Assembly: GCA_936943315.1 (NCBI GenBank)
Contig: CAKZJM010000003.1
Coordinates: 1 to 12,063 of the forward strand
Reading direction: 5' to 3'
Length of the DNA: 12,063 bases
DNA from: an uncultured Methylophilus sp.
Lineage (GTDB): Bacteria; Pseudomonadota; Gammaproteobacteria; Burkholderiales; Methylophilaceae
Of the stretch, positions 1 through 7,631 are shown in pieces. The position numbers and the translations under genes were made by a program. How positions within the stretch are numbered: the first letter of the stretch is position 1; every line of letters starts with the position of its first letter. Below the pieces are notes generated by a model. That model did not search any database and was not told where the DNA came from. It saw nothing but the letters and a program-made list of their open reading frames with translations.

Positions 1-297
1 GCCTTTGCCATGCGCAGCACTGAAAATATCCAGATTGAAGTCGAAGACCTGAATGAACTGCAACAGGCACTCAGCGCTGGCGCAACCAGCATCCTGCTGG
101 ATAACTTCTCCTTGGATGACCTGCGCAAAGCCGTGGCCATCAATCAAAAACAGGCCTTGCTAGAAGCCTCTGGCAATGTGGATTTAACCACGGTGAGGGC
201 GATTGCAGAAACAGGCGTGGATAGAATTTCGATTGGCGCACTGACGAAACATATCCAGGCAGTTGATCTCAGCATGCGCATCCAGATGACACTTTGA
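1..297 (+). CDS. nadC: Quinolinate phosphoribosyltransferase, C-terminal part (5' end outside window)
   Basis: The frame is open from base 1 and ends at TGA 295-297, giving about 98 codons of a protein normally near 280-290 residues, so only the C-terminal third is present. The enzyme converts quinolinate and PRPP to nicotinate mononucleotide, CO2 and pyrophosphate, the entry step of de novo NAD synthesis in the cytosol. Family hallmarks of the C-terminal alpha/beta barrel are visible: IQIEVEDLNEL, ILLDNFS, LLEASGNVDL and the terminal ISIGALTKH followed by the LDLSMRI ending. These segments carry acidic and phosphate-binding residues in the known family structures. An internal ATG at base 10 is not the start, because homologous sequence continues upstream to the window edge. 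The gene is closed by a terminator hairpin at 322-348 and appears separate from the downstream ATPase. Identification is firm. Confidence 0.95.
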   Translation, partial: AFAMRSTENIQIEVEDLNELQQALSAGATSILLDNFSLDDLRKAVAINQKQALLEASGNVDLTTVRAIAETGVDRISIGALTKHIQAVDLSMRIQMTL

Positions 298-321
298 CCT
301 GCAGCCAAGAGGTGACCATTT

Positions 322-348
322 ATGCCACATTTCTGTGGCATGCTTTTT
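322..348 (+). terminator. Intrinsic terminator of nadC
   Basis: A perfect 8-bp inverted repeat, ATGCCACA (322-329) and TGTGGCAT (334-341), encloses a 4-nt loop. It is followed within two bases by a run of five T (344-348). It lies 25 bases after the nadC stop. It also overlaps the GTG at 335 that could open the next reading frame, which argues for a later start for that gene. Confidence 0.75.
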
Positions 349-382
349 GCACCATATGCTGGTACTTAAGCTTAGATGTGTC

Positions 383-2173
383 ATGAATAGTCCAGCCCCA
401 TTTTCACTCCCAAAATCCTTGGAAAGCCTGCGTCTGGGCGACTTGTTGCGTATGCTCGTCTCAGACGGCCGTATCGAGAAGGCCTGGGCAGAAAAACTGC
501 ATCAAGAACGCAAGCGCGATAGCTCCAAGACCCACCCGATTGTGGTGGTAGCAGAACAAAAATGGCAAGACCAGCGAGAGCCCTCTCAAATACTCACGGT
601 GGATCATCTCAGCCGATATGTCGCTCACAAGGCTAAAGTACCCTTCTACCAGATAGACCCTCTTAAACTCGACTTTAGTTCGGCGGCCCAATTCGTATCC
701 CAGGCTTATGCCGAGCGTTTGCGCATCATGCCAATCGCGGTGAAAGATGGGGTCGCGAAAATTGCAACTGCTGACCCCTTTCACCAGGACTGGGTGCTGG
801 ATCTGGAGCGCATGCACAATTTGCGGATTGAAGTGGTGATGGTTAACCCACTGGATTTGCAGCGATACTTGCCCGAGCTATATCAGTTATCTACCGCCAT
901 TCAGTCAGCCAACACGGCCAAGGCCGGGCAAATTGTCGGTGTACAAAATTTTGAGCAACTGATAGAGCTCGGCAAAGACCGCCAGCTTGATGCCAATGAG
1001 CAGCATGTGGTGAACATTGTAGACTGGCTGTTTAAATATGCGTTTGAGCAACGTGCCAGTGACATTCACCTGGAGCCTAGACGCAATATTGGCTTGATGC
1101 GTTTACGGATTGACGGCGTATTGCACCAGGTTTACCAGTTGCCCAGCAATATCATGAACGCGATTACCAGCCGCATTAAACTGCTGGGCCGGATGGACAT
1201 GGTGGAAAAACGCCGCCCGCAGGATGGCCGCGTGAAAACCGTAGACACCGATGGCAAAGAAATCGAATTGCGTTTATCGACCATGCCTACCGCCTTCGGC
1301 GAAAAACTGGTGATGCGGATTTTCAAACCGGACGTGCTGGTACAAGATTTCCAGATGCTGGGATTCTCCAAACGCCAGGGCGAACAATGGGCACAATGGA
1401 CCAGCCATCCTAACGGCATTATTTTGGTCACGGGTCCGACCGGCTCGGGTAAAACCACCACCCTGTATACCACGCTCAAACAATTGGCGACCAACGAAGT
1501 GAACGTATGCACGGTGGAGGACCCGATTGAGATGATAGAACCTGCTTTTAACCAGATGCAGGTGACGCAAAACATCGGTCTGGGGTTTGCCGAAGGCATA
1601 CGCACCCTGATGCGGCAAGACCCGGACATCATTATGGTCGGCGAAATCCGAGACAGGGAAACAGCAGACATGGCGATTCAGGCGGCCTTGACGGGCCACC
1701 TGGTATTGTCGACATTACACACAAACGATGCCCCTGCAGCCGTGACGCGCTTGCTGGATTTGGGCGTGCCTGCTTATCTGATTCACTCCAGCCTGCTGGG
1801 CATTATGGCGCAGCGCCTGGTACGCACCCTGTGCCCACAATGCAAAACCGAAGCAGTGATTTCAGATGAGGAATGGGCCAGTGTGACCCATCCATTTAAA
1901 GCCAAAAAACCAGCCAAGGTCATGAAAGCAGTGGGCTGCAAAGATTGCCGGCATACTGGTTACCGCGGACGCACTGGCATTTATGAAATGCTGACATTGA
2001 CCCCTGCGCTGCGCAAACTGATTACGCCCGAAACCGATTTGCTGGAATTACGCAAAGCTGCCAAGCAGGCAGGCATGCAGCCATTGATGTTAAACGGTGC
2101 TGAGAAAATTGCGGCAGGCCTGACCACGGTGGAAGAGATACTCAAAGTCGCGCCGCCGCTGGAAATAGATTAA
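383..2173 (+). CDS. GspE/PulE/PilB-family secretion or type IV pilus assembly ATPase
   Basis: This is a cytoplasmic hexameric ATPase of the type II secretion/type IV pilus extension family, which powers pilin or pseudopilin assembly at an inner-membrane platform. Numbering from ATG 383 (596 aa), an N-terminal T2SSE/MshEN-like domain fills roughly residues 30-150. The motor follows: Walker A GPTGSGKTT from 351, Asp box VEDPIE 378-383, Walker B IIMVGEIRD with Glu421, and His box GHLVLSTLHTND 438-449. A zinc-binding tetracysteine is intact (CPQC 484-487, CKDC 519-522), as in GspE and PilB. The frame can be opened at GTG 335 or ATG 356, but 335 lies inside the nadC terminator. ATG 383 gives the family-like N terminus, although no strong ribosome site precedes it. 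No platform protein, pilin or prepilin peptidase gene is visible, so its machine cannot be named. A PilB assignment is equally possible. Confidence 0.9.
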   Translation: MNSPAPFSLPKSLESLRLGDLLRMLVSDGRIEKAWAEKLHQERKRDSSKTHPIVVVAEQKWQDQREPSQILTVDHLSRYVAHKAKVPFYQIDPLKLDFSSAAQFVSQAYAERLRIMPIAVKDGVAKIATADPFHQDWVLDLERMHNLRIEVVMVNPLDLQRYLPELYQLSTAIQSANTAKAGQIVGVQNFEQLIELGKDRQLDANEQHVVNIVDWLFKYAFEQRASDIHLEPRRNIGLMRLRIDGVLHQVYQLPSNIMNAITSRIKLLGRMDMVEKRRPQDGRVKTVDTDGKEIELRLSTMPTAFGEKLVMRIFKPDVLVQDFQMLGFSKRQGEQWAQWTSHPNGIILVTGPTGSGKTTTLYTTLKQLATNEVNVCTVEDPIEMIEPAFNQMQVTQNIGLGFAEGIRTLMRQDPDIIMVGEIRDRETADMAIQAALTGHLVLSTLHTNDAPAAVTRLLDLGVPAYLIHSSLLGIMAQRLVRTLCPQCKTEAVISDEEWASVTHPFKAKKPAKVMKAVGCKDCRHTGYRGRTGIYEMLTLTPALRKLITPETDLLELRKAAKQAGMQPLMLNGAEKIAAGLTTVEEILKVAPPLEID

Positions 2174-2197
2174 CCCCTACCAAACCATGCTGAGATG

Positions 2198-2214
2198 AAG
2201 TGCACTAGGCACTT
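2198..2214. terminator. Possible weak bidirectional hairpin between convergent genes
   Basis: A 6-bp inverted repeat, AAGTGC (2198-2203) and GCACTT (2209-2214), with a 5-nt loop lies between the ATPase stop at 2173 and the convergent permease, whose last codon it overlaps. Its position suits a shared terminator, but no T tract follows on either strand, so this is only a candidate. Confidence 0.25.
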
Positions 2215-3439
2215 ACTGATAGCGCAAAGCTTCTATCGGATTTAAACGTGCCGCCTTTCTGGCTGGATAAAAACCGAAGAAAACACCAATACTGGCGGCT
2301 ACGCTAAACGCAATCAAGACCGATGCGCTCGAAATAATCACTTCAGCCTGCGTGAACGCGCTGACCAGTATCGCCCCGCCAACACCGATGACAATGCCGA
2401 TCAGGCAACCGACAATCGAAATCATAATGGCCTCCAGCAGAAACTGCATAAGAATATCGCGCTCACGGGCGCCTATGGCCATGCGGATACCAATTTCGCG
2501 CGTTCGCTCAGTCACTGACACCAGCATGATATTCATGATGCCTATGCCACCCACCAGCAAAGACACGGAGGCAATGGCCCCTAATAACAATGACATGGTG
2601 CGTGCCGTTTCGGCGGCCGAATTGGCGATGGCTGTCAGGTTACGCACGGAAAAATCACTGTCCGCACCCTCGCGGATATTGTGACGCTGATTCAATAAAC
2701 TATTCAGTGCCTCTTCAACCATGCCCATCACATTATCTGACTCGGCTTGTACCATGATCTGCCGCACCGTGCCCGGCAACTGGTTACCAAACAGTTTGCG
2801 CTGTGCAGTAGTCAGCGGCACGATGATGGTGTCATCCTGATCGCGGCCATCCAGCGTTTGCCCTTTGCTGTCGAGCACCCCCAGAACCACAAAAGGACGC
2901 TGGTTGATGCGGATGGTTTTACCAACCGGATCAACGTCTTCTTCACCAAACAGGTTTTGTACGACGGTTTTACCAAGTAAGGCCACACGCGTGGCAGAGC
3001 GCGTATCCGAAGATGAAAACGGATAACCGGCAGACAAGCTCCAGCCACGGATATCCATGTATTCCGGCGTCGTACCAATAATATCGGTATTCCAGTTATT
3101 GCTGGCGTAAACCACCTGGCCTTTGCCCATCGTCACTGGCGCCACGCCAACCACGCCATAAAGCTCGTTCATGGCAGTGGCATCACGGACATTGAGCGAG
3201 GGTGCATTGCCGGTGGCCGTACGTGCCCCACCCATGCGAGGCGGGCCGGAGAGTACCACAAATAAATGGCTGCCCATGGCACTGATGGAGCGTTTTACCG
3301 AAGCCTCGGCCCCCTGGCCGATGGCCATCATCAACACAACGGCACTCACGCCGATCACCATACCCAGCATGGTCAAGAAGGTGCGCAAGCGGTTGGCCCC
3401 CATGGCGTGCCAAGCCTCTCCCAGCATGGCGCTAAACAT
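2213..3439 (-). CDS. MacB-like ABC transporter permease (FtsX family, no fused ATPase)
   Basis: This is the inner-membrane permease half of a MacB-type type VII ABC exporter, which transmits ATPase motion to a large periplasmic domain and drives substrate through a TolC conduit. From ATG 3439 it is 408 aa. TM1 is about 20-41, followed by a MacB-PCD periplasmic domain (about 45-280). TM2 (283-308), TM3 (335-360) and TM4 (370-391) follow. The cytoplasmic stretch ERTREIGIRMAIGAR (311-325) and the C-terminal YPARKAARLNPIEALRYQ are typical FtsX/MacB coupling segments. A GTG two codons earlier (3445) is possible, but the AGGCGG element sits five bases before ATG 3439. It is the last gene of the efflux operon, beginning 36 bases after the ATPase stop. 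E. coli MacB is one fused polypeptide of about 650 aa; here the two halves are separate genes. The substrate cannot be read from sequence. Confidence 0.92.
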   Translation of the reverse strand: MFSAMLGEAWHAMGANRLRTFLTMLGMVIGVSAVVLMMAIGQGAEASVKRSISAMGSHLFVVLSGPPRMGGARTATGNAPSLNVRDATAMNELYGVVGVAPVTMGKGQVVYASNNWNTDIIGTTPEYMDIRGWSLSAGYPFSSSDTRSATRVALLGKTVVQNLFGEEDVDPVGKTIRINQRPFVVLGVLDSKGQTLDGRDQDDTIIVPLTTAQRKLFGNQLPGTVRQIMVQAESDNVMGMVEEALNSLLNQRHNIREGADSDFSVRNLTAIANSAAETARTMSLLLGAIASVSLLVGGIGIMNIMLVSVTERTREIGIRMAIGARERDILMQFLLEAIMISIVGCLIGIVIGVGGAILVSAFTQAEVIISSASVLIAFSVAASIGVFFGFYPARKAARLNPIEALRYQ

Positions 3440-3475
3440 GGCCACCGCCTATGGCAAATGATGCAACGGTCACTG

Positions 3476-4186
3476 TCATCCTGCGCTCCCACCCTGTGTT
3501 GTCACGCCCGTATCTTGCACAATTTTGCCGTCGAGGAACCGCACCTGCCGTTTGGCATGCTCCGCAATATCGGTTTCGTGGGTCACCAGCACAATGGTGA
3601 TGCCTTCCTGGTTGAGGCCGTCAAAAATCGCCATGATCTCTTCACTGGTGGTGCTATCAAGGTTACCGGTGGGCTCATCCGCCAAAATGAGGCGCGGCTG
3701 GTTGACCAATGCACGTGCAATGGCCACCCGTTGTTGTTGCCCGCCAGAAATCTGGTTGGGATGCGAGTGCATATGCTTGCTCAAGCCTACCTTTTCCAAC
3801 AGCACGCGGGCACGTGCATGCCGCTCTTCCTTGCTGACGCCAGCATAAACCAAAGGCAAGGCAACGTTATCCAGCAGGCTGGCACGCGCCAGCAGGTTAA
3901 ACCCCTGAAACACAAAGCCTATGGTCTGGTTACGCACTTTTGCCACCTGATCCGCACTCATGGTGGCCACGGCATAGCCATCCAGCACATAGCTGCCTGC
4001 GCTGGGCATATCCAGGCAGCCCAAAATATTCATGAAGGTGGACTTGCCGGAGCCAGAAGGCCCCATGATGGCGACATAATCTCCCGTCAGCACCTGCAAA
4101 TTGACGTCTTTTAATACCGGAAAGTCGCCAGCAGCGGTCTGGTAGGCTTTGTACAGATGATTGACGGAGATGACGGCCTGCTGCAT
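3476..4186 (-). CDS. MacB/LolD-like ABC transporter ATP-binding protein
   Basis: This 236-aa cytoplasmic ATPase should dimerise beneath the adjacent FtsX-type permease. All ABC motifs are intact: Walker A GPSGSGKST (42-50), Q-loop Gln94 in VFQGFNLL, signature ISGGQQQR (146-153), Walker B LILADE ending in Glu171, D-loop NLDS and switch His203 in VTHE. The MacB/LolD/FtsE subgroup is shown by MGPSGSGKSTFMNILG and the ADEPTGNLD block. ATG 4186 comes three bases after the adaptor TAG stop (4190-4192), with no strong Shine-Dalgarno, so translational coupling to the adaptor is likely. LolD would be the alternative by ATPase sequence alone, but the TolC and adaptor neighbours make a MacB-type exporter far more likely. 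Confidence 0.93.
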   Translation of the reverse strand: MQQAVISVNHLYKAYQTAAGDFPVLKDVNLQVLTGDYVAIMGPSGSGKSTFMNILGCLDMPSAGSYVLDGYAVATMSADQVAKVRNQTIGFVFQGFNLLARASLLDNVALPLVYAGVSKEERHARARVLLEKVGLSKHMHSHPNQISGGQQQRVAIARALVNQPRLILADEPTGNLDSTTSEEIMAIFDGLNQEGITIVLVTHETDIAEHAKRQVRFLDGKIVQDTGVTTQGGSAG

Positions 4187-4189
4187 AAG

Positions 4190-5431
4190 CTAGAACATTC
4201 TCGGTCCGCGCGGGCCGTTATTATTCCCTGGCCCTTTGTTGGGTACAGCATTGTCACTTTGCAATTCACCCACAATCACCTTATCGCCCGCGGCCAGGCC
4301 CTCACCCGTCACCGCGGTGGAGCGGCCATCGGTGATGCCGGCATGCACACGCACCATGACCGGCTGCCCAGCCCTCAATACATAAATCTTGCCCATCGCA
4401 TTGCCTGCGGAAGGCGCGTGCCCTTCCCCTTTCGCGCCGCGCTTGCGCCAGCCCCGTTTACCATCGCCACCCTCTTCGGCCGGCGCATGTGTGTTTTTTG
4501 CAGCCGCTTCTGCCTTGGGCTTGTAACGTAAGGCGGCATTGGGCACCAGCAAGGCATGACGCGCACGGTCGACAATGATATTGACGTAAGCAGTCATGCC
4601 TGGCAACAAGGTCAGGTCCTGGTTATCCACCGACACCACCACGTTATAAGTCACTACATTAGAGGTATTGGTTGAGTTCAAGCGCAGCTGTTTGACCACG
4701 CCTTCAAAACTGCGGTCAGGAAAAGCATCCACATTAAAATTGACCTTTTGCCCCTCTTTGATTTTGCCGATATCGGCTTCTGCAAAGCTGGTGTCTATCT
4801 GCATTTTCGAGAGGTCTTGTGCAATCTGGATCAACGTCGGCGTCTGAAAGCTGGCTGCTACCGTCTGGCCGACATCGACCACGCGATTGACCACTACGCC
4901 GGACACAGGAGATCGGATAATACTCAAATTGAGGTTGGTCACATCACGCGCCAGTGCGCCTTTAGCAGTTTCCAGCTGCGCCCTTGCGGATTTCAATACC
5001 TGTACGGCCGTATCCAGCTCCTGCTTTGAAACATACTCCTGCGCATATAACTGCCGCATCCGTTTTTCATTGGCAATGGCCAGCTCCACCGCCGCCTCGT
5101 TATTTCTCACATTGCCCTGTGACTGGGCAATCTGTGCATTAAACAAGCGGCTATCCAGTTCTAGCAGCACCTGGTCTTTTTTAACCACGTCATTAAAATC
5201 GACATACATTTTGCGCACAATGCCGGAGACCTGCGTACCCACGCTGATCAGGCTGACCGGGTTCAGTGTCCCGTTGGCAGACACGGTTTGCTCAATATGC
5301 CCCTGTGTCACTTCATCCAGCCGGTAAAGGTCTTCAGGTTTGGCCTGATGCGTCTGCTTGTAATACCAGCAGCCTGCCGCCGTCAGGGCCATCAGCACGC
5401 CTAAAATAAATAGAGATTTAATCCGCTTCAT
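4190..5431 (-). CDS. MacA-like periplasmic adaptor (membrane fusion) protein
   Basis: This protein bridges the ABC permease in the inner membrane and the TolC channel. From ATG 5431 it is 413 aa: an N-terminal membrane anchor or signal (about 5-22), the first half of a barrel-sandwich/lipoyl domain (about 60-92), an alpha-helical hairpin (about 95-165) and the returning lipoyl half with IIRSPVSGVVVNRVVDVGQT (171-190). A beta-barrel domain (about 208-290) and a membrane-proximal domain follow. An unusual Lys/Arg/Gly-rich stretch (about 304-346) interrupts the membrane-proximal region, and the tail (about 398-413) is rich in Gly, Asn and Pro. The frame can be read from 5488, but that would overlap the TolC gene by about 47 bases. 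ATG 5431 lies 10 bases after the TolC stop with GGAT about six bases upstream. The sequence TAAGC near residue 21 is only a poor lipobox, so an uncleaved anchor is more likely. Confidence 0.9.
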   Translation of the reverse strand: MKRIKSLFILGVLMALTAAGCWYYKQTHQAKPEDLYRLDEVTQGHIEQTVSANGTLNPVSLISVGTQVSGIVRKMYVDFNDVVKKDQVLLELDSRLFNAQIAQSQGNVRNNEAAVELAIANEKRMRQLYAQEYVSKQELDTAVQVLKSARAQLETAKGALARDVTNLNLSIIRSPVSGVVVNRVVDVGQTVAASFQTPTLIQIAQDLSKMQIDTSFAEADIGKIKEGQKVNFNVDAFPDRSFEGVVKQLRLNSTNTSNVVTYNVVVSVDNQDLTLLPGMTAYVNIIVDRARHALLVPNAALRYKPKAEAAAKNTHAPAEEGGDGKRGWRKRGAKGEGHAPSAGNAMGKIYVLRAGQPVMVRVHAGITDGRSTAVTGEGLAAGDKVIVGELQSDNAVPNKGPGNNNGPRGPRMF

Positions 5432-5441
5432 AAGTATCCGT

Positions 5442-6890
5442 TTATTGAGCAGGCGCCGTAGCGCTGGGTAAATCAGGAGAAACCGCACCGGGTAATGACT
5501 GGATCATGGCATGGTCTAGCACACCGATGGCTTGGGCCAGGGTCGCCCGCGCGATATTGGCATTGAGGCTGGCCTGTATGTTTTGCTGACGCGCGCTTGC
5601 CAGTGCACTTTGGGCATTGAGCGTATCAATAATATTGCCGACCCCTGCGGTATAGCGGCCAAAAGCCACCCGGTAAGACTGCTCCGCACTTTCGAGCAAG
5701 GTTTTACTGGCCGTCACCGACTGCAAGGCAGTGCGCAGATTCTGGTAAGCACTCCACACATCCAGTGAAATCTGTAAACGCAGGCTATCACGCTGTGCCA
5801 GCCGCAGGTCAGCGGTGGCTTCTGCCGTACGGATGCGATACGTCGGCCCATACCCGGCAAAAATCGGGATGGACAAGGTAACGCCGAGCGTGGTGGCACT
5901 ATTGGCGGCATATTGCGAGCCGTCTTGCAGGTTGTTGGAGACGCCAACACTAAGGGTAGGCTTACTCGCCGCCTTGCTGGCGGCAATGCTGGCTTCCGCT
6001 GCCCGCACCTGCGCCTCGCTGGCCAATAAATCTGGGCGGCGCTGGCCCGCTTGCTCAATCAGCGTAGTCACATCATCGAGAATACCGGGAGGTGTTTCAT
6101 TGGCACTTTTCGCCAGGGTCATGGCGTGGTTGGCGGGCAATCCCATCAAGTTGGCAAGATTGCCATAAGCCACGCGGAGGCTGCCCTCAATGGTAATGCG
6201 CTGCAGGGTCAGCTGTGCATAGGCGGTTTGTGCCTGCAACTTATCCGCAGGCGTTGCCACCCCCGCCTGGTAACGCGCATTGGCCGCCGTGAAGCTTTCT
6301 TCAGCAGCCCGCTCGGCCTGTTGCGCAGCAGAAAGCGCAGCGATATTGGCCTGCACCTGGTAATAAGCGGCAATGGTATTGAGCAGAATACTTTGTACCA
6401 CACTGCTTTGCGTGGCACTGGCAGCCAGCAATAACTGACGTGCACTCTCGATATTGGCTTTGCGGTTACCAAAGTCATAAAGCAGGTAACTCGCCACCAG
6501 GCTATTGGCCACATTGAGGTTAGGGTTACCACGCGTAGCCGATTCAGGATTCAGCACGCCCATATTGCTGGAGACCGTATCAGTGACCGTCGGCAAATAG
6601 GCAGACTTGGCGACGCCTAACTGCGCCGCCTGTATGCGGGCATTGGCCCACATTTCACGCGTTTGCGGGTTATGGCACAAGCTGGCATTCGCCACATCAG
6701 CCAGCGTCAACGGCTGTTGCCAATTGAGCTCGCCACAACCGGCGTCACTTCCCCAATATTGTCCGGGGATTTTAGGCAAGGTTTGCACTTGCGTGTCCAG
6801 CGGATCCCCATCGTTGTAAAACAGGGATTCCTGCGCCTGAAGCGGCCCGCCAATCAGGCACAACATCACTAAGCAGAAACACTTGCGCAT
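5442..6890 (-). CDS. TolC-family outer-membrane efflux channel
   Basis: This is the outer-membrane exit duct of the tripartite exporter encoded by this operon. From ATG 6890 it is 482 aa, within the usual TolC/OEP range. A signal peptide runs from MRKCFCLVM to about Ala19 (LQA before QES). Two OEP repeats follow: the first with NVANSLVASYLLYDFGNRK and long Ala/Gln-rich helices, the second with QRRPDLLASEAQVRAAEASI, the strand LSIPIFAGYG, and the helical AGVGNIIDTLNAQSALASAR. The repeats AGVATPADKLQAQTAYAQ and AGVGNIIDTLNAQSALAS show the internal duplication of the family. An upstream TTG (6911) could open the same frame, but GGGA a few bases before ATG 6890 and the signal peptide favour the ATG. 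It is the first gene of the efflux operon, with a possible promoter at 6958-6986. The short C-terminal extension is Pro/Ala-rich. Confidence 0.93.
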   Translation of the reverse strand: MRKCFCLVMLCLIGGPLQAQESLFYNDGDPLDTQVQTLPKIPGQYWGSDAGCGELNWQQPLTLADVANASLCHNPQTREMWANARIQAAQLGVAKSAYLPTVTDTVSSNMGVLNPESATRGNPNLNVANSLVASYLLYDFGNRKANIESARQLLLAASATQSSVVQSILLNTIAAYYQVQANIAALSAAQQAERAAEESFTAANARYQAGVATPADKLQAQTAYAQLTLQRITIEGSLRVAYGNLANLMGLPANHAMTLAKSANETPPGILDDVTTLIEQAGQRRPDLLASEAQVRAAEASIAASKAASKPTLSVGVSNNLQDGSQYAANSATTLGVTLSIPIFAGYGPTYRIRTAEATADLRLAQRDSLRLQISLDVWSAYQNLRTALQSVTASKTLLESAEQSYRVAFGRYTAGVGNIIDTLNAQSALASARQQNIQASLNANIARATLAQAIGVLDHAMIQSLPGAVSPDLPSATAPAQ

Positions 6891-7077
6891 GCCATTCCCA
6901 TTAGTCCACAAAACAGCACAACCTCATTGATATACGTCGCTTGATGATAGAGCTGCCATCATAAATGAAGCGCGGGCGTGACTAAAGAGAGCGATACATT
7001 TTGATACTTTTAAGCAGAATGGGACTGAAGAGACTCGGGCAGGGATCAAAGGGGTAGAGACGTGCTGGCAGCGTCAA
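6891..7077. other. Intergenic region between cytochrome b561 and tolC-like genes
   Basis: This 187-base gap holds the possible tolC promoter and, directly after the cytochrome stop, an imperfect palindrome (7059-7075, GACGTGC-TGGCAGCGTC) with a very short loop and no following T run. I see no convincing terminator, so read-through from the iron operon into the efflux operon is possible. No small gene is supportable here. Confidence 0.5.
6958..6986 (-). promoter_or_regulatory. Possible promoter of the tolC-macA-macB-like operon
   Basis: On the minus strand TATGAT (6958-6963) is a good -10 hexamer, 17 bases downstream of a weak -35 TTTAGT (6981-6986). It would give an untranslated leader of roughly 60 bases. 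An interrupted inverted repeat, TGATG (6942-6946) and CATCA (6957-6961), overlaps the -10 and could be an operator. The plus strand also shows the direct repeat GATAC-ATTTT-GATAC just upstream. No regulator gene lies nearby. This is a reading by eye only. Confidence 0.35.
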
Positions 7078-7623
7078 TTAGTCAGATGTTTTTTTTGTAA
7101 GCTGCACGTGCCCATGTATCATTTGCGACAATAAACGTTGGCCAGAGCGCCGGGAAACTATCATTACCGCCAGAACATGTAACACGATGAGCACTAGCAA
7201 CCCGAGGCTCAGCAAAGCATGCAGATCTACTGGCCAGTCTTCACCCCATAAAGCATCGGTGCGGCTGAGCCAGCCTGTCAGCGCCAGGGTAGCAATCAAT
7301 GACCAGATCAGGTACACCGACCACTGGCCTAGCGGATTGTGCCCTCGATGCGCGGGGACATGCCCTTGCCGTAGTTGAATCAAATGGGCACGGATGGCAT
7401 GCCAGCCAGGCACATGGAACCGCGCGCTATGCAGGTGAGTCAGGTAGCCGCCTAACAGCCGCCCGGCCACCAGCGCCAACACGGCATAACCGACTGCGCG
7501 GTGCAGCCAATCGGTTTCATACCAGACATAACTCATCAGCCACAGCGCGATGACACCAGCGGCCACCAGCCAGTGAGTTAACCGCACCCACCAGGGCCAC
7601 AACAGCTCTCCGCGCTTAGACAT
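7078..7623 (-). CDS. Cytochrome b561-family diheme membrane protein
   Basis: This 181-aa inner-membrane cytochrome is of the bacterial b561/HupC/CybB type, whose members move electrons between quinol, flavoprotein or periplasmic partners. Four hydrophobic helices are visible: about 13-33, 41-60, 100-119 and 133-156. A histidine sits in each relevant helix at His17 (VRLTHWL), His41 (LHRAVGY), His135 (DLHALLS) and His149 (VLHVLAV), matching the four axial ligands of two b hemes. The motif NPLGQWSVYLIW before TM3 is family-typical. It is the last gene of the iron operon, starting 8 bases after the PepSY-like gene, and its ATG 7623 has only a weak ribosome site. Context suggests a role in reducing ferric iron or a siderophore, or in accepting electrons from the upstream flavoenzyme. 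That role is inferred. Confidence 0.9.
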   Translation of the reverse strand: MSKRGELLWPWWVRLTHWLVAAGVIALWLMSYVWYETDWLHRAVGYAVLALVAGRLLGGYLTHLHSARFHVPGWHAIRAHLIQLRQGHVPAHRGHNPLGQWSVYLIWSLIATLALTGWLSRTDALWGEDWPVDLHALLSLGLLVLIVLHVLAVMIVSRRSGQRLLSQMIHGHVQLTKKTSD

Positions 7624-7631
7624 GTCGCTGG

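Noticed and set aside
335..382. GTG 335 or ATG 356 as the start of the GspE-like ATPase
   Set aside because: GTG 335 lies within the nadC terminator hairpin, and the added residues look unlike a family N terminus; neither has a ribosome site. ATG 383 is preferred, though not proven.
1132..1671. Minus-strand frame of 179 codons opposite the GspE-like ATPase core
   Set aside because: It lies wholly inside the conserved ATPase motifs, is Ser/Arg-rich and resembles no family, so it is an antisense shadow.
3266..4114. Long plus-strand open frame of 282 codons antisense to the MacB-like permease and ATPase genes
   Set aside because: It spans the ends of two genes with complete, motif-bearing families on the other strand; its protein is His/Gln-rich with no recognisable domain, as expected for a shadow frame.
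5369..5377. Possible lipobox (TAAGC) in the adaptor N terminus
   Set aside because: The -3 position is Ala where Leu is expected, and MacA relatives are usually anchored by an uncleaved helix, so lipoprotein status is not supported.
5432..5488. Upstream extension of the adaptor frame into the tolC-like gene
   Set aside because: It would overlap the TolC coding end by about 47 bases and put a non-hydrophobic leader before a good membrane anchor; ATG 5431 gives normal spacing.
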